From Clostridiaceae bacterium (GTDB taxonomy: Bacteria > Bacillota > Clostridia > Lachnospirales > Lachnospiraceae), in contig CABJBA010000010.1 of assembly GCA_902363735.1 (NCBI GenBank), positions 162,508-226,507 of the forward strand: a stretch of 64,000 nucleotides of DNA. Reading direction: 5' to 3'. How positions within the stretch are numbered: the stretch's first letter is position 1; the number at the start of each line of letters is the position of its first letter. The notes below the pieces were generated by a model, which saw only the letters and a list, made by a program, of their open reading frames with translations, was not told where the DNA came from and made no database searches. The translations under genes and the position numbers were made by a program. Positions 33,751-41,938 of this stretch are shown here, piece by piece.

Positions 33751-35483
33751 TACCTGACCTCGCTTTCGCTTCCCTCTTCCAATAAGGACCGGCAAAGCTT
33801 CGTTAATGTGGTTTTCGTTTCGGCTGTCGTCTCTCCCAGAAGACCGGCAATTTCCTGAGCCACCATCATCTGCTTGCGAATAACCTCCTGGGCCAGTTCA
33901 ATGGTCTCCAGCTTTTTTTCATACTCCTGCCTTGCCTGTTCCTCAGCCTTGGTGATATCAATAAAAGTAGCCAGCACCACATCTTCTTTTCCAATATATA
34001 CAATATTTTGAAGAGTGGAAAAACGGTATTCCCCGTAGGTCACCTTTTTGCCGTGAATATTTTGGTGAGAATTATAAACCCATTGAAAATCAGAAGGGTC
34101 AATCAGCTCATATAAATACATATCCAAAGCTTCCTGCCGGTTCTTTCCAAAATACTTCTCTCCCACTGCAGAATACTCCAGAATTTTCATATCCTTATCT
34201 ACGATCAAAACAATATTGGGAGAGGTTTCCATAACCAGATTGGATAGGGATTCCGCTTTTTCGTTCATAAATGGGATGCACATGTTAAGTTCCGCCTTTT
34301 TCTGGAACACCGCCACCGCCTTTTCCCTGCATGTGGAATAGCCGCAGGCACCGCAGTTTAGCTCATCCTCAGGCCTGGTCTTTCCAATCTGCTTTAATAT
34401 GTTCTGAATCTGAACCTCCGTAGGCATACGTTCCCTGGGAGCCCGGTCTGTAAACCGCTTCTCAAAGGAAATGGCTTCCAGAACTTCATGAACCTCTTCT
34501 TCAGGCACCGGTTCTCTTTTTATGGACTCTTCCATATCCAGCTTTACCTTAAACCGGGATATACCTCCCGTGTCCACTGCCGGGCCCTTAATACATCCTC
34601 CGGAGCACATGTTCATCTCAATAAAACACCCCCGGATATCTCCCCTCTCCATGCTCTCGCACAGATCAATGCAATTTCTGGAGCCATGAACATAAAACTT
34701 CCGGTATCCATCCTTTTCCTTTTGCCCGGCCAGAACAGAATTCACCACTCCATTAGTGACCGGGTAAAGTCGGTTAACTCTGGGATCAAAGCTGGCAAAG
34801 GGAATATCTTCACAGTCCTCTATGGAAATATCCTCCTCAGAAAGCCACTGCAAAACATCATTGAAGTTTAAGACAGCGTCAATGTACTCACCGTGGCGTA
34901 CATCCTTAGACTCCTTTTTCTTAGCAATACAGGGGCCTAAAAATACCACTTTCACCTCAGGCCCCATCTCCTCTTTGATCAGTTTTCCGTGGGCAATCAT
35001 GGGAGATACCACCGGAGCCATATAAGGGATCAGCCTGGGATAGTAAATTTCAATCAGGTCATTGACGCTGGGGCAGCAGGTGGTAATGATGTTTTCCATC
35101 TCCCCCTCTTTTAAAAGTCTGGCATACTCCGCCGTGACAAGAGCCGCACCCTCCGCAGTTTCCCGGACATCGGCAAAGCCCAGATTCCTTAAAGCTCCAT
35201 TTACCTGACCAATGGACTTATAAGGCAGCAGACCCATATAGGAGGGTGCCAGAGAAACCACCACTGGAGCACCTGACTTTATATAGCCTTTGACCAGCTC
35301 CAAATCGCTGATCAGGGTTTTGGCGGACTGAGGACAGACCTTCATGCATTTTCCGCATAAAATACACTTATCCTCCATGATCTCAGCCCGCTCATCTTTA
35401 ATCATGACTGCCTTGACTTCACAGTTGCGGACACATTTATAACAGTGTTTGCATTTGATGGACTTGAAATCAATGATCCCCAT
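33750..35483 (-). CDS. PAS-containing divergent [FeFe] hydrogenase (putative sensory HydS)
   Basis: A 577-aa protein: two ferredoxin clusters at the N terminus (CKHCYKCVRNCE, CILCGKCMKVCP), an H-cluster-like domain (L1 ITTCCPSV, L2 LGPCIAKK, L3 EMNMCSGGCIKG), an extra Fe-S motif (LNCGACGYSTC), a PAS domain (~residues 415-520, ETSPNIVLIVDKDMKIL) and a C-terminal coiled coil. The cubane cysteines are kept, while the Met of L2 and the Trp of L1 are changed. This architecture fits the group C (PAS) sensory hydrogenases described in Firmicutes, and the adjacent phosphatase fits too. GGAGG precedes the start. Confidence 0.88.
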   Translation of the reverse strand: MGIIDFKSIKCKHCYKCVRNCEVKAVMIKDERAEIMEDKCILCGKCMKVCPQSAKTLISDLELVKGYIKSGAPVVVSLAPSYMGLLPYKSIGQVNGALRNLGFADVRETAEGAALVTAEYARLLKEGEMENIITTCCPSVNDLIEIYYPRLIPYMAPVVSPMIAHGKLIKEEMGPEVKVVFLGPCIAKKKESKDVRHGEYIDAVLNFNDVLQWLSEEDISIEDCEDIPFASFDPRVNRLYPVTNGVVNSVLAGQKEKDGYRKFYVHGSRNCIDLCESMERGDIRGCFIEMNMCSGGCIKGPAVDTGGISRFKVKLDMEESIKREPVPEEEVHEVLEAISFEKRFTDRAPRERMPTEVQIQNILKQIGKTRPEDELNCGACGYSTCREKAVAVFQKKAELNMCIPFMNEKAESLSNLVMETSPNIVLIVDKDMKILEYSAVGEKYFGKNRQEALDMYLYELIDPSDFQWVYNSHQNIHGKKVTYGEYRFSTLQNIVYIGKEDVVLATFIDITKAEEQARQEYEKKLETIELAQEVIRKQMMVAQEIAGLLGETTAETKTTLTKLCRSLLEEGSESEVR

Positions 35484-35485
35484 GA

Positions 35486-35725
35486 TTATAACCTCCCTGT
35501 GATTTCTTTTTCAAAAAACTCCTTTGTATCCTCCGGCTTTAAAGAATAAACCTCCCCATCCAAAGTAATACAGACGCCGCTTACGCAGTTGCCGCTACAA
35601 AATGCTCCGTTTAAATCGACCTGGCCTTCAAGGCCATTCTCCTTTACAAGGCCCTGAAGCTGGGTAATAATTTCTCTGGATCCCTTTAGGTGACATGCAC
35701 TTCCAATACAGATTGTTACTCTCAT
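35486..35725 (-). CDS. Small thioredoxin-like [2Fe-2S] protein
   Basis: A 79-aa protein equal to the cluster-binding core of NuoE: ligands in CIGSACHLKGS and GAFCSGNCVSGVC. It lies 2 bp before the PAS-hydrogenase gene in the same operon and probably passes electrons to it. CGGAGGG precedes the start; the promoter with a Rex-like palindrome lies just upstream. Confidence 0.85.
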   Translation of the reverse strand: MRVTICIGSACHLKGSREIITQLQGLVKENGLEGQVDLNGAFCSGNCVSGVCITLDGEVYSLKPEDTKEFFEKEITGRL

Positions 35726-35777
35726 GAATATTCTCCCTCCGAATTACATTCATCTCTGCAAGTAATCCTTTTCGGCC

Positions 35778-35806
35778 ATTATCCCACATTGTTATATCGT
35801 TATCAA
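35778..35806 (-). promoter_or_regulatory. Sensory-hydrogenase operon promoter with Rex-like palindrome
   Basis: Minus-strand -35 TTGATA (35801-35806), 17-bp spacer, -10 GATAAT (35778-35783) with a TG one base upstream. TTGTTATATCGTTATCAA (35789-35806) matches 12 of 14 fixed positions of the clostridial Rex consensus TTGTTAA-N4-TTAACAA and covers the -35 and most of the spacer, as expected for a repressor that senses NADH/NAD+. Confidence 0.65.
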
Positions 35807-35813
35807 TATAATT

Positions 35814-37586
35814 TTATCGATTACCTGTATTTTCTGACATGCAGGTAATCATTACCTCCTCAATTCTCTGTTCCTCCACATTAATCAGTCCGTATGTATT
35901 GAGCCGAAGCTTGGGAATGACTGGAAGACTGGCAAAGGCAAGGGTCATAAAGGGATCAATTTCTTCTCCGATTCCAAGGTCTCTTGCATGGGCTTTTAAC
36001 TCTTCCAGCTTTTCATCCACCCACCAGGCAGGCTCTTCGCTCATAAGCCCGGCAATGGGTAAAGGAAGCTCTCCTAAGACCTTTCCATCAGCCACAATTG
36101 CCAGACCACCCCGGTTCTTTCTCACAGTGTTTCCGGCCAGAGCCATATCTTCATCATTGGTTCCTGCTAAAATCAGGTTGTGGGAATCATGGGCAATGCT
36201 GGTGGCTACTGCTCCCCGCTTTAATCCATACCCTCCTAAAAATCCCAGCCCCATATGTCCTGTATTGTGATGACGTTCCAGAACTGCCATTTTCACAATA
36301 TCCCGTTCCACATTGACACCGGGTGCAGCCCCCTCCTGCTCCGTCCAGGGGACCAAAAGCTCTGTTGTGGTCAGTTCTCCCGGAGTCAGGCAGAGAACCC
36401 GGATGGTATCTCCCTTTTTTTCCAGATACAGGTCCTGAGGAGAAATTTCCTTCATCCGGAAGGAATCTCCGACTCTGGCAGGTGTTTCTACACTACGTTT
36501 TTCTGCTGCCAGAATCTCTTCCTTCATTACGCCGTTTTCTGCAACCAGCTTACCGTTTTTATAAACTTGTCTGACTTCAAAATTTTCCAAATCTGAAACC
36601 ACTAAAAGATTTGCCTTATACCCCGGTGCAATGGCTCCCACCTGGGAAAGTCCGAAGTACTGGGCTGCATGGAGGGAACCCATAATAATTGCGCGGATAG
36701 GATCGGCTCCCAGACTCACCGCCCGCCTTATAATGTAATCCAAGTGACCCAGTCTGGTTAAATCTCCCGGATGCTTATCATCAGTCACCAGCATACAGCG
36801 TCGGTAATAAGGCTCTTTAAACAGCGGAATAAGGGCTTCTAAGTTCCGTGCAGCAGTGCCTTCCCGGATCATGACCCACTGACCTCTTCTGATTTTTTCT
36901 ATAGCCTCTCCTGCATCGCTGCATTCATGGTCAGACTGTACCCCTGCAGCCACATAAGCGTTTAAATCCCGGCCAAAAAGTCCAGGTGCATGGCCGTCAA
37001 TCAGCATCTTTCTCTTCCTGGCATCCTCCACTTTATCAAGAATTCCTCCGTCAGCTCTTACGGTTCCATAAGAATTCATCAGTTCTGCCAGTCCCAGAAC
37101 CCGCTCATCATCATAGAGGGGAGCCAGAGCCTCCGCATTTAAAATGGCCCCAGACTCGTCAAGCCCTGTTGCCGGCACGCAGGAAGGAAGCATAAAGTAC
37201 ACATCAAGAGTGAGTCCTTTAGTCCGTTCCATCATAAAACGGATTCCCTCCGTTCCCGCCACATTGGCGATTTCATGAGGATCCGTAATGACAGCCTGGG
37301 TTCCGTGAGGCACCACGGCTTTTTCAAACTCCCCCGGAGCCACCATAGAGCTTTCTAAATGAATGTGTCCGTCAATCAGTCCTGGGCAGACGACCTGGCC
37401 CCCCAGCTCGATCTCCGTCTGTCCTTCATAATCCCCTATTCCCACAATATATCCGTCTTCTATGGCAATGTCCCCTGTTTCCAGCTCTGCTGTAAACACA
37501 TTGACCACCTTTGCATGCTTTAACACCAGAGATGCTTTTTTTGCTCCTGACGCTGCAAGTATCCGTTCTGCCAGCATCCGTTCCAT
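35814..37586 (-). CDS. ade: Adenine deaminase
   Basis: Converts adenine to hypoxanthine and ammonia; 590 aa, amidohydrolase superfamily, full length for Ade. Metal and catalytic motifs: CPGLIDGHIHLESS, VVPHGTQAVITDPHEIANV, LIDGHAPG, GVQSDHECSD and the late LVTDDKHPGDL. The C-terminal region has HNTGHMGLGFLGGYGLKRGAVATSIAHDSHNL, typical of the family. The start at 37586 has AAAGGAGGG. It follows punA by 16 bp; both serve purine salvage. A terminator is not evident before the [2Fe-2S] gene. Confidence 0.95.
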   Translation of the reverse strand: MERMLAERILAASGAKKASLVLKHAKVVNVFTAELETGDIAIEDGYIVGIGDYEGQTEIELGGQVVCPGLIDGHIHLESSMVAPGEFEKAVVPHGTQAVITDPHEIANVAGTEGIRFMMERTKGLTLDVYFMLPSCVPATGLDESGAILNAEALAPLYDDERVLGLAELMNSYGTVRADGGILDKVEDARKRKMLIDGHAPGLFGRDLNAYVAAGVQSDHECSDAGEAIEKIRRGQWVMIREGTAARNLEALIPLFKEPYYRRCMLVTDDKHPGDLTRLGHLDYIIRRAVSLGADPIRAIIMGSLHAAQYFGLSQVGAIAPGYKANLLVVSDLENFEVRQVYKNGKLVAENGVMKEEILAAEKRSVETPARVGDSFRMKEISPQDLYLEKKGDTIRVLCLTPGELTTTELLVPWTEQEGAAPGVNVERDIVKMAVLERHHNTGHMGLGFLGGYGLKRGAVATSIAHDSHNLILAGTNDEDMALAGNTVRKNRGGLAIVADGKVLGELPLPIAGLMSEEPAWWVDEKLEELKAHARDLGIGEEIDPFMTLAFASLPVIPKLRLNTYGLINVEEQRIEEVMITCMSENTGNR

Positions 37587-37602
37587 AAGAAATACCCTCC
37601 TT

Positions 37603-38433
37603 TTATTTTCCGGCAAATCCTGTTATGGAAGCCGTAATCAACCGTTTAAACTGCGGAGCAACCCGGTCCGCAGTTTCCTGTACTTCTGTATGGCTTAAGG
37701 GCTGGTCTAAAATGCCGCAGGCCATGTTGGTAATACAGGAAATGCCGCACACCTCCATGCCCATATGCCTTGCTGCTGCTGCCTCGCAGGCTGTACTCAT
37801 GCCCACCGCATCAGCCCCTAATATACGGCACATGGAAACCTCTGACGGTGATTCATAGGCAGGCCCTGTAAGCTGCATGTAAACTCCTTCTCTGAGGCCG
37901 ATTCCCTCTTCCTTTGCAGCATCTTTAATGATCTGCTGCAGTTTCCTGCTGTAAACCTGGCTCATATCAGGGAATCTGGGGCCCAGTTCCTCTATGTTCG
38001 TTCCTAAAAGAGGGGATGGGACAAAGGTGGATATATGATCCCGGATCAGCATAAAATCTCCCGGATCAAAGTCCTTATTGACCCCTCCTGCCGCATTGGT
38101 CAGAAACAAGGTCTTAGCCCCCATAAGCCCCATAAGTCTGGCCGGCAGCACCACATCAGTCATGGGATACCCTTCATAGTAGTGAACCCTTCCCTGCATG
38201 ATCACCACCGGAACCTGATTCACATATCCGAACACAAATCTGCCCTTATGTCCGGCAACTGTTGAAACAGGAAACCCTTCGATGTCCTTGTATTCAATAG
38301 AGTCAGTTACTTTAATCTCCTCCGCATACTCCCCAAGCCCGGAACCGAGAATCAAAGCCGTCTCCGGAATAAAGTCCGTCTTTTCTCTCACGCTTTTCAG
38401 GCAATTTTCCAACTTTGTATATACCTCATTCAT
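37603..38433 (-). CDS. punA: Purine-nucleoside phosphorylase (type II, trimeric)
   Basis: Phosphorolysis of inosine and guanosine to base and ribose 1-phosphate; 276 aa. Motifs: LILGSGLGEYAE, VAGHKGRFVFG, QGRVHYYEGYPM, FLTNAAGGVN, YMQLTGPAYESPSE, DAVGMSTACEAAAARHMGMEV and SCITNMACG. The start at 38433 follows AAGGGAGAAAAGG; the frame open to 38532 overlaps the promoter. First gene of the punA-ade salvage operon, which would feed bases delivered by nucleoside importers such as the one at 8433-13455. Confidence 0.94.
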   Translation of the reverse strand: MNEVYTKLENCLKSVREKTDFIPETALILGSGLGEYAEEIKVTDSIEYKDIEGFPVSTVAGHKGRFVFGYVNQVPVVIMQGRVHYYEGYPMTDVVLPARLMGLMGAKTLFLTNAAGGVNKDFDPGDFMLIRDHISTFVPSPLLGTNIEELGPRFPDMSQVYSRKLQQIIKDAAKEEGIGLREGVYMQLTGPAYESPSEVSMCRILGADAVGMSTACEAAAARHMGMEVCGISCITNMACGILDQPLSHTEVQETADRVAPQFKRLITASITGFAGK

Positions 38434-38477
38434 ATGCCCTTTTCTCCCTTCTAAATGATGCATAAATAATGTTAATA

Positions 38478-38503
38478 CAGATGTTTTCAGTATACCACAT
38501 CTG
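38478..38503 (-). promoter_or_regulatory. punA promoter -10 flanked by an inverted repeat
   Basis: CAGATGT (38478-38484) and ACATCTG (38497-38503) are a perfect 7-bp inverted repeat surrounding the minus-strand extended -10 TGGTATACT (-10 hexamer at 38489-38494). A repressor bound here would block punA-ade transcription; its identity is unknown. It does not resemble a PurR box as I know it. Confidence 0.55.
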
Positions 38504-38525
38504 AAGACATATCTGTATCTATATT

Positions 38526-38577
38526 TTGACATTTACAGGGAAATAATGGTATACTGAGCCTGTCCGAAAGGACAGAA
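38526..38577 (+). promoter_or_regulatory. Promoter and 5' hairpin of the SsuA-type ABC operon
   Basis: TTGACA (38526-38531), 18-bp spacer with an extended TGG, and TATACT (38550-38555). Transcription should begin near 38562, so the message starts almost directly with the tetraloop hairpin CTGTCC-GAAA-GGACAG (38561-38576), which may protect the 5' end. Confidence 0.75.
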
Positions 38578-38590
38578 AGTGAGGAGTATT

Positions 38591-39661
38591 ATGAGAAAAA
38601 TATTATCAGTATTAACGGCTCTTGCCATGACAGCCGCCGTTTTAACCGGCTGTGCAAAAGGAGGGGCAGAAACCGCGGCAGTTTCTTCCGGAGCAGAAAC
38701 CACTGCTTCTGTGACAACAGCAGAAAGTTCTTCCGAAGCTTCCAGTACAGAAGAGGCTCCAAAAACCAACACTTTAAAAATCGGTTCTTTAAAAGGGCCT
38801 ACTTCCATGGGGCTTGTGGAATTAATGGACAAGTCTGAAAAGGGTGAATCAGAAGGCTCTTATGAATTTACCATGGTAACTGCACCTGATGAGCTTCTGG
38901 GGAAAATTGCGTCAGGAGAACTTGACATTGCACTGGTGCCTGCAAACATGGCTTCCATTATCTACAGCAAGACCAATCAGGGAATCAGCGTCATAAACAT
39001 TAATACCCTGGGAGTACTTTACGGAGTTTCCTCTGACAGCTCCATTTCAACCGTAGCAGATTTAAAGGGAAAGACTGTATATTTAACCGGAAAAGGAGCC
39101 ACACCGGATTATACCTTGCGCCATTTGCTTGAAAAAAGCGGACTGAGTGACAGCGATGTTACTCTGGAATATAAATCAGAAGCGGCTGAAGTAGCAGCCA
39201 TTTTAAAGGAAAATCCGGAAGCAGTGGGACTCCTTCCACAGCCTTTTGTAACGGTGGCTCTGGCTCAGAATGATGCGCTGAAAATCGTTTTGGATCTGTC
39301 AGTGGAATGGGATGCTGATGAAACTGAAGACAGCGGAAGACTGGTGACCGGAGTGACCATCTGCCGGAACGATGTTTTAAAGGATCAAAAAGAGGCTGTT
39401 GAAACCTTTATGGCCGAGCATTTCATCTCTGCCGACTTTGCCAATTCCAAAGTGGCTGAAGCCGCCGTTCTGGTAGCAGAAGCCGGAATCATTGAAAAGG
39501 CTCCTATTGCAGAAAAAGCCATTCCCTACTGCGGCATCGTCTGCATAGACGGAGGGTATATGAAATCCATGTTAAGCGGATACTTAAAGGTTCTATTTGA
39601 TATGGACCCGGCTTCTGTGGGAGGAACTCTTCCGGATGATAACTTTTATTATCTGCCGTAA
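38591..39661 (+). CDS. ABC importer substrate-binding lipoprotein (NMT1/SsuA-like)
   Basis: A 356-aa lipoprotein with lipobox LTGC (Cys near residue 21) and a Ser/Thr/Ala-rich linker. The mature part resembles the NMT1/SsuA periplasmic-binding fold: LKIGSLKGPTSMGLVELM, GELDIALVPANMASIIY, GKTVYLTGKGATPDYTLRHLL, VGLLPQPFVTVAL. Members carry sulfonates, nitrate, thiamine precursors or other small molecules; the substrate here cannot be told. No TPP riboswitch is seen upstream, which speaks against thiamine. GAGGAG precedes the start at 38591. Confidence 0.85.
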   Translation: MRKILSVLTALAMTAAVLTGCAKGGAETAAVSSGAETTASVTTAESSSEASSTEEAPKTNTLKIGSLKGPTSMGLVELMDKSEKGESEGSYEFTMVTAPDELLGKIASGELDIALVPANMASIIYSKTNQGISVININTLGVLYGVSSDSSISTVADLKGKTVYLTGKGATPDYTLRHLLEKSGLSDSDVTLEYKSEAAEVAAILKENPEAVGLLPQPFVTVALAQNDALKIVLDLSVEWDADETEDSGRLVTGVTICRNDVLKDQKEAVETFMAEHFISADFANSKVAEAAVLVAEAGIIEKAPIAEKAIPYCGIVCIDGGYMKSMLSGYLKVLFDMDPASVGGTLPDDNFYYLP

Positions 39662-39697
39662 TTTAGAAAAAGCGCAACTGGTAAAAAGGAGACTTCT

Positions 39698-40471
39698 ATG
39701 ATAAAAACAACAGCCCGGCCTTTAAAAAAGACCATTATCATCCTCTTCTGGCTTATGGTATGGCAGGCAGCAAGCCTGGCTGTGCATAACAGCATTATAC
39801 TGGTAGGCCCCTTAGAAGTTGGCAGGTCCTTATGGAACCAGGGGGCCATGCCGGGCTTTTGGAAAACCATATTTCTCTCCTTTGGAAAGATCAGCCTTGG
39901 TTTTTTTATGGCTTTTTCCTCAGCAATCCTGGCAGGAGGCCTCTCCTGCCGTTTTCCTCTTTTTAAAGATTTTCTGGAGCCGCCTGTATCCTTAATGAAG
40001 TCAGTTCCTGTTGCGTCCTTTGTCATCCTTGCGCTGATCTGGACCGGCTCTGAAAACCTGTCTGTTTTTATCTCCTTCCTGGTTGTATTTCCAATGATCT
40101 ACATTAATACCAGGGCAGGATTTATGAGCACTGATCCCCGGCTTCTTGAAATGGCAAAGGTCTTTCACATGTCTTCTGGAAAAAAGCTTATTTTTATCTA
40201 CCGCCCCGCCCTTTTGCCTTATCTCATCAGCGGCTGCAGGACAGCACTTGGCATGGGCTGGAAATCGGGCATTGCCGCAGAAGTCATCGGAGTGCCGGGA
40301 TATTCCATTGGAGAAAAGCTGTACATGGCTAAAATTTACTTAAGCACCGGAGACTTATTCGCCTGGACTCTGGTAATTATTGTAATCAGCGTATTTCTTG
40401 AAAAATTCGTGCTGTGGCTTTTGGGACTGGCTGTCCCTGAACCGGAACGCCGCAAGAGAAAGGAAGGGTAA
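39698..40471 (+). CDS. ABC importer permease (SsuC/TauC-like)
   Basis: A 257-aa membrane permease with about six helices. The coupling loop is seen as MAKVFHMSSGKKLIFIYRPALLPYL, followed by the family-typical GCRTALGMGWKSGIAAEVIG. It lies 36 bp after the binding-protein gene with AAAAAGGAG upstream and 3 bp before the ATPase gene. Confidence 0.88.
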   Translation: MIKTTARPLKKTIIILFWLMVWQAASLAVHNSIILVGPLEVGRSLWNQGAMPGFWKTIFLSFGKISLGFFMAFSSAILAGGLSCRFPLFKDFLEPPVSLMKSVPVASFVILALIWTGSENLSVFISFLVVFPMIYINTRAGFMSTDPRLLEMAKVFHMSSGKKLIFIYRPALLPYLISGCRTALGMGWKSGIAAEVIGVPGYSIGEKLYMAKIYLSTGDLFAWTLVIIVISVFLEKFVLWLLGLAVPEPERRKRKEG

Positions 40472-40474
40472 TTC

Positions 40475-41053
40475 ATGGAGCTTAAGATAAAGGGTCTGTC
40501 AAAAACCTTTGGAAATCTCAACGTATTAAACCAGGTAAATGTGACCCTTCCGTCAGGTCCCATCCACTGCCTCATGGGCCCATCCGGTTCAGGTAAAACC
40601 ACATTTCTCCGGATTCTTATGGGACTTGAGGAGGCCGATTCCGGCACAATAGAAGGGCTTCGCGGCAAAAAGGTCTCCGCCGTGTTTCAGGAAGACCGGC
40701 TGTGCGAGGCCTTCTGTCCGGTGGACAATGTAGCTATGGTTCTTCCCGGCTCCGCCTCCCGGAATAAAAAGCAGGCCTATGAAGAACTTTTATGCCTGCT
40801 GCCTGAAGAATCCCTTTCCCGGCCTGTATCTACCTTAAGCGGCGGTATGAAGCGCCGTGTGGCGATTGTAAGGGCCTTATCTGCCCCGTCAGACATGCTG
40901 CTGATGGATGAACCCTTTAGCGGGCTTGACGAAGCCACCAAGGGCTTAGTAATCCGGCATATGTTAAACCGCTCCGCCGGAAAGCTGGTCATTGTAAGCA
41001 CTCATCAGGAAGAAGATGTGGACCGTTTAAACGGAATCATGGTAAGACTTTAA
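40475..41053 (+). CDS. ABC importer ATPase (short, SsuB/TauB-like)
   Basis: A 192-aa ATPase with Walker A GPSGSGKTT, Q-loop VFQEDRLCEAF, signature LSGGMKRRVAIVRAL, Walker B MLLMDEPFSGLD and the H-loop His in VIVSTHQEED. It ends soon after the H-loop, shorter than the usual 240-260 aa, so no C-terminal regulatory extension exists. All catalytic motifs are intact. Last gene of the three-gene importer operon. Confidence 0.9.
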   Translation: MELKIKGLSKTFGNLNVLNQVNVTLPSGPIHCLMGPSGSGKTTFLRILMGLEEADSGTIEGLRGKKVSAVFQEDRLCEAFCPVDNVAMVLPGSASRNKKQAYEELLCLLPEESLSRPVSTLSGGMKRRVAIVRALSAPSDMLLMDEPFSGLDEATKGLVIRHMLNRSAGKLVIVSTHQEEDVDRLNGIMVRL

Positions 41054-41057
41054 AATA

Positions 41058-41118
41058 AGCCCCTGAAGCTGCGGAATTAAATCAATTTCCACGGCTTCAG
41101 GGGCCCTTCTTTTTTTAT
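41058..41118. terminator. Bidirectional terminator after the ABC ATPase gene
   Basis: GCCCCTGAAGC (41059-41069) pairs with GCTTCAGGGGC (41094-41104) with further inner pairing (GGAAtT/AATTTCC), followed by CTTCTTTTTTT. It lies between convergent genes. Confidence 0.88.
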
Positions 41119-41816
41119 TTCAATTTCAATGTATCAAGAGCTGCTTCAACCTGGCCTTCTATATCGCTGCCTTCAGACTCAATAGTTCCTGCTGCACTGA
41201 TGTACTTTTTGGCTGCTGCATCATAAGAACCTGATATGGCGTAATAGCGGAGTCCGTCATCAGGAGTCTTATAGCGGATAGCATAGCGGAAGGTCTGGCT
41301 TCCGTTGCTGCCGTTTTCCACCTTGTAGCTGACAAATTCCATGTCCTCTCCACGGTTGATCTGCTCCTTGTATTCTTCCATAGTATCCGGATAAACTTCA
41401 CGGGCCTCTCCCGCATCGTCGCCTTCTACATAAACGATCTCTATACTGTCACTGCCGTTAGGAGAAGCAAAACTTGCCACACTCTCATCGCTGTCTTCAT
41501 CAATAATCCAGCCCTGAGGCGGTGTAATCTGGTACTTTCCTGACTTAGAAGTAAATACACCTGCATCTAAGGTTCCTGCTTCGGGTGCACCCTTTGGTGA
41601 TTCTGAGGCCTCTGTGCCCTCTTCCACTTTTCCGTTCACTTCTGTTCCCTCTTCTGATCCTGTTTCTTCCTCAGACCCGCCCGTTGTATCCTGGGAGCCT
41701 GCCTCCGAAGAAGTTTCTGTTCCTGCTTTTGTATTATCTTTGGAGCCGCAGGCCGACGCTGCCATCATGACTGCCATCGCAACAACCATTGCTGCCAATA
41801 TTTTGTTTTTTCTCAT
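41115..41816 (-). CDS. Lipoprotein with acidic linker and PsbP/DcrB-like domain
   Basis: A 233-aa exported lipoprotein: lipobox ASAC (Cys about residue 23), a Ser/Glu/Gly/Thr-rich linker to about residue 85, then a compact domain (SGKYQITPPQGWIIDEDSDE ... YEIVYVEG-like strand ... ISAAGTIESEG) similar in outline to PsbP/DcrB-like domains. Function unknown; probably anchored to the outer face of the membrane. An extended -10 (TGATATAAT, hexamer 41862-41867 on the minus strand) and AAGGAGG precede it. Confidence 0.7.
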   Translation of the reverse strand: MRKNKILAAMVVAMAVMMAASACGSKDNTKAGTETSSEAGSQDTTGGSEEETGSEEGTEVNGKVEEGTEASESPKGAPEAGTLDAGVFTSKSGKYQITPPQGWIIDEDSDESVASFASPNGSDSIEIVYVEGDDAGEAREVYPDTMEEYKEQINRGEDMEFVSYKVENGSNGSQTFRYAIRYKTPDDGLRYYAISGSYDAAAKKYISAAGTIESEGSDIEGQVEAALDTLKLK

Positions 41817-41938
41817 ATAGATTATTCCTCCTTATTTGATTCATTTCTGGTAACGATGAGGATTATATCATTCTGGAATGGAAAAGTACAGGGGATTAAA
41901 GGAACTGAAAGAAAGATAAAAAATTCTTAATAACTTCC

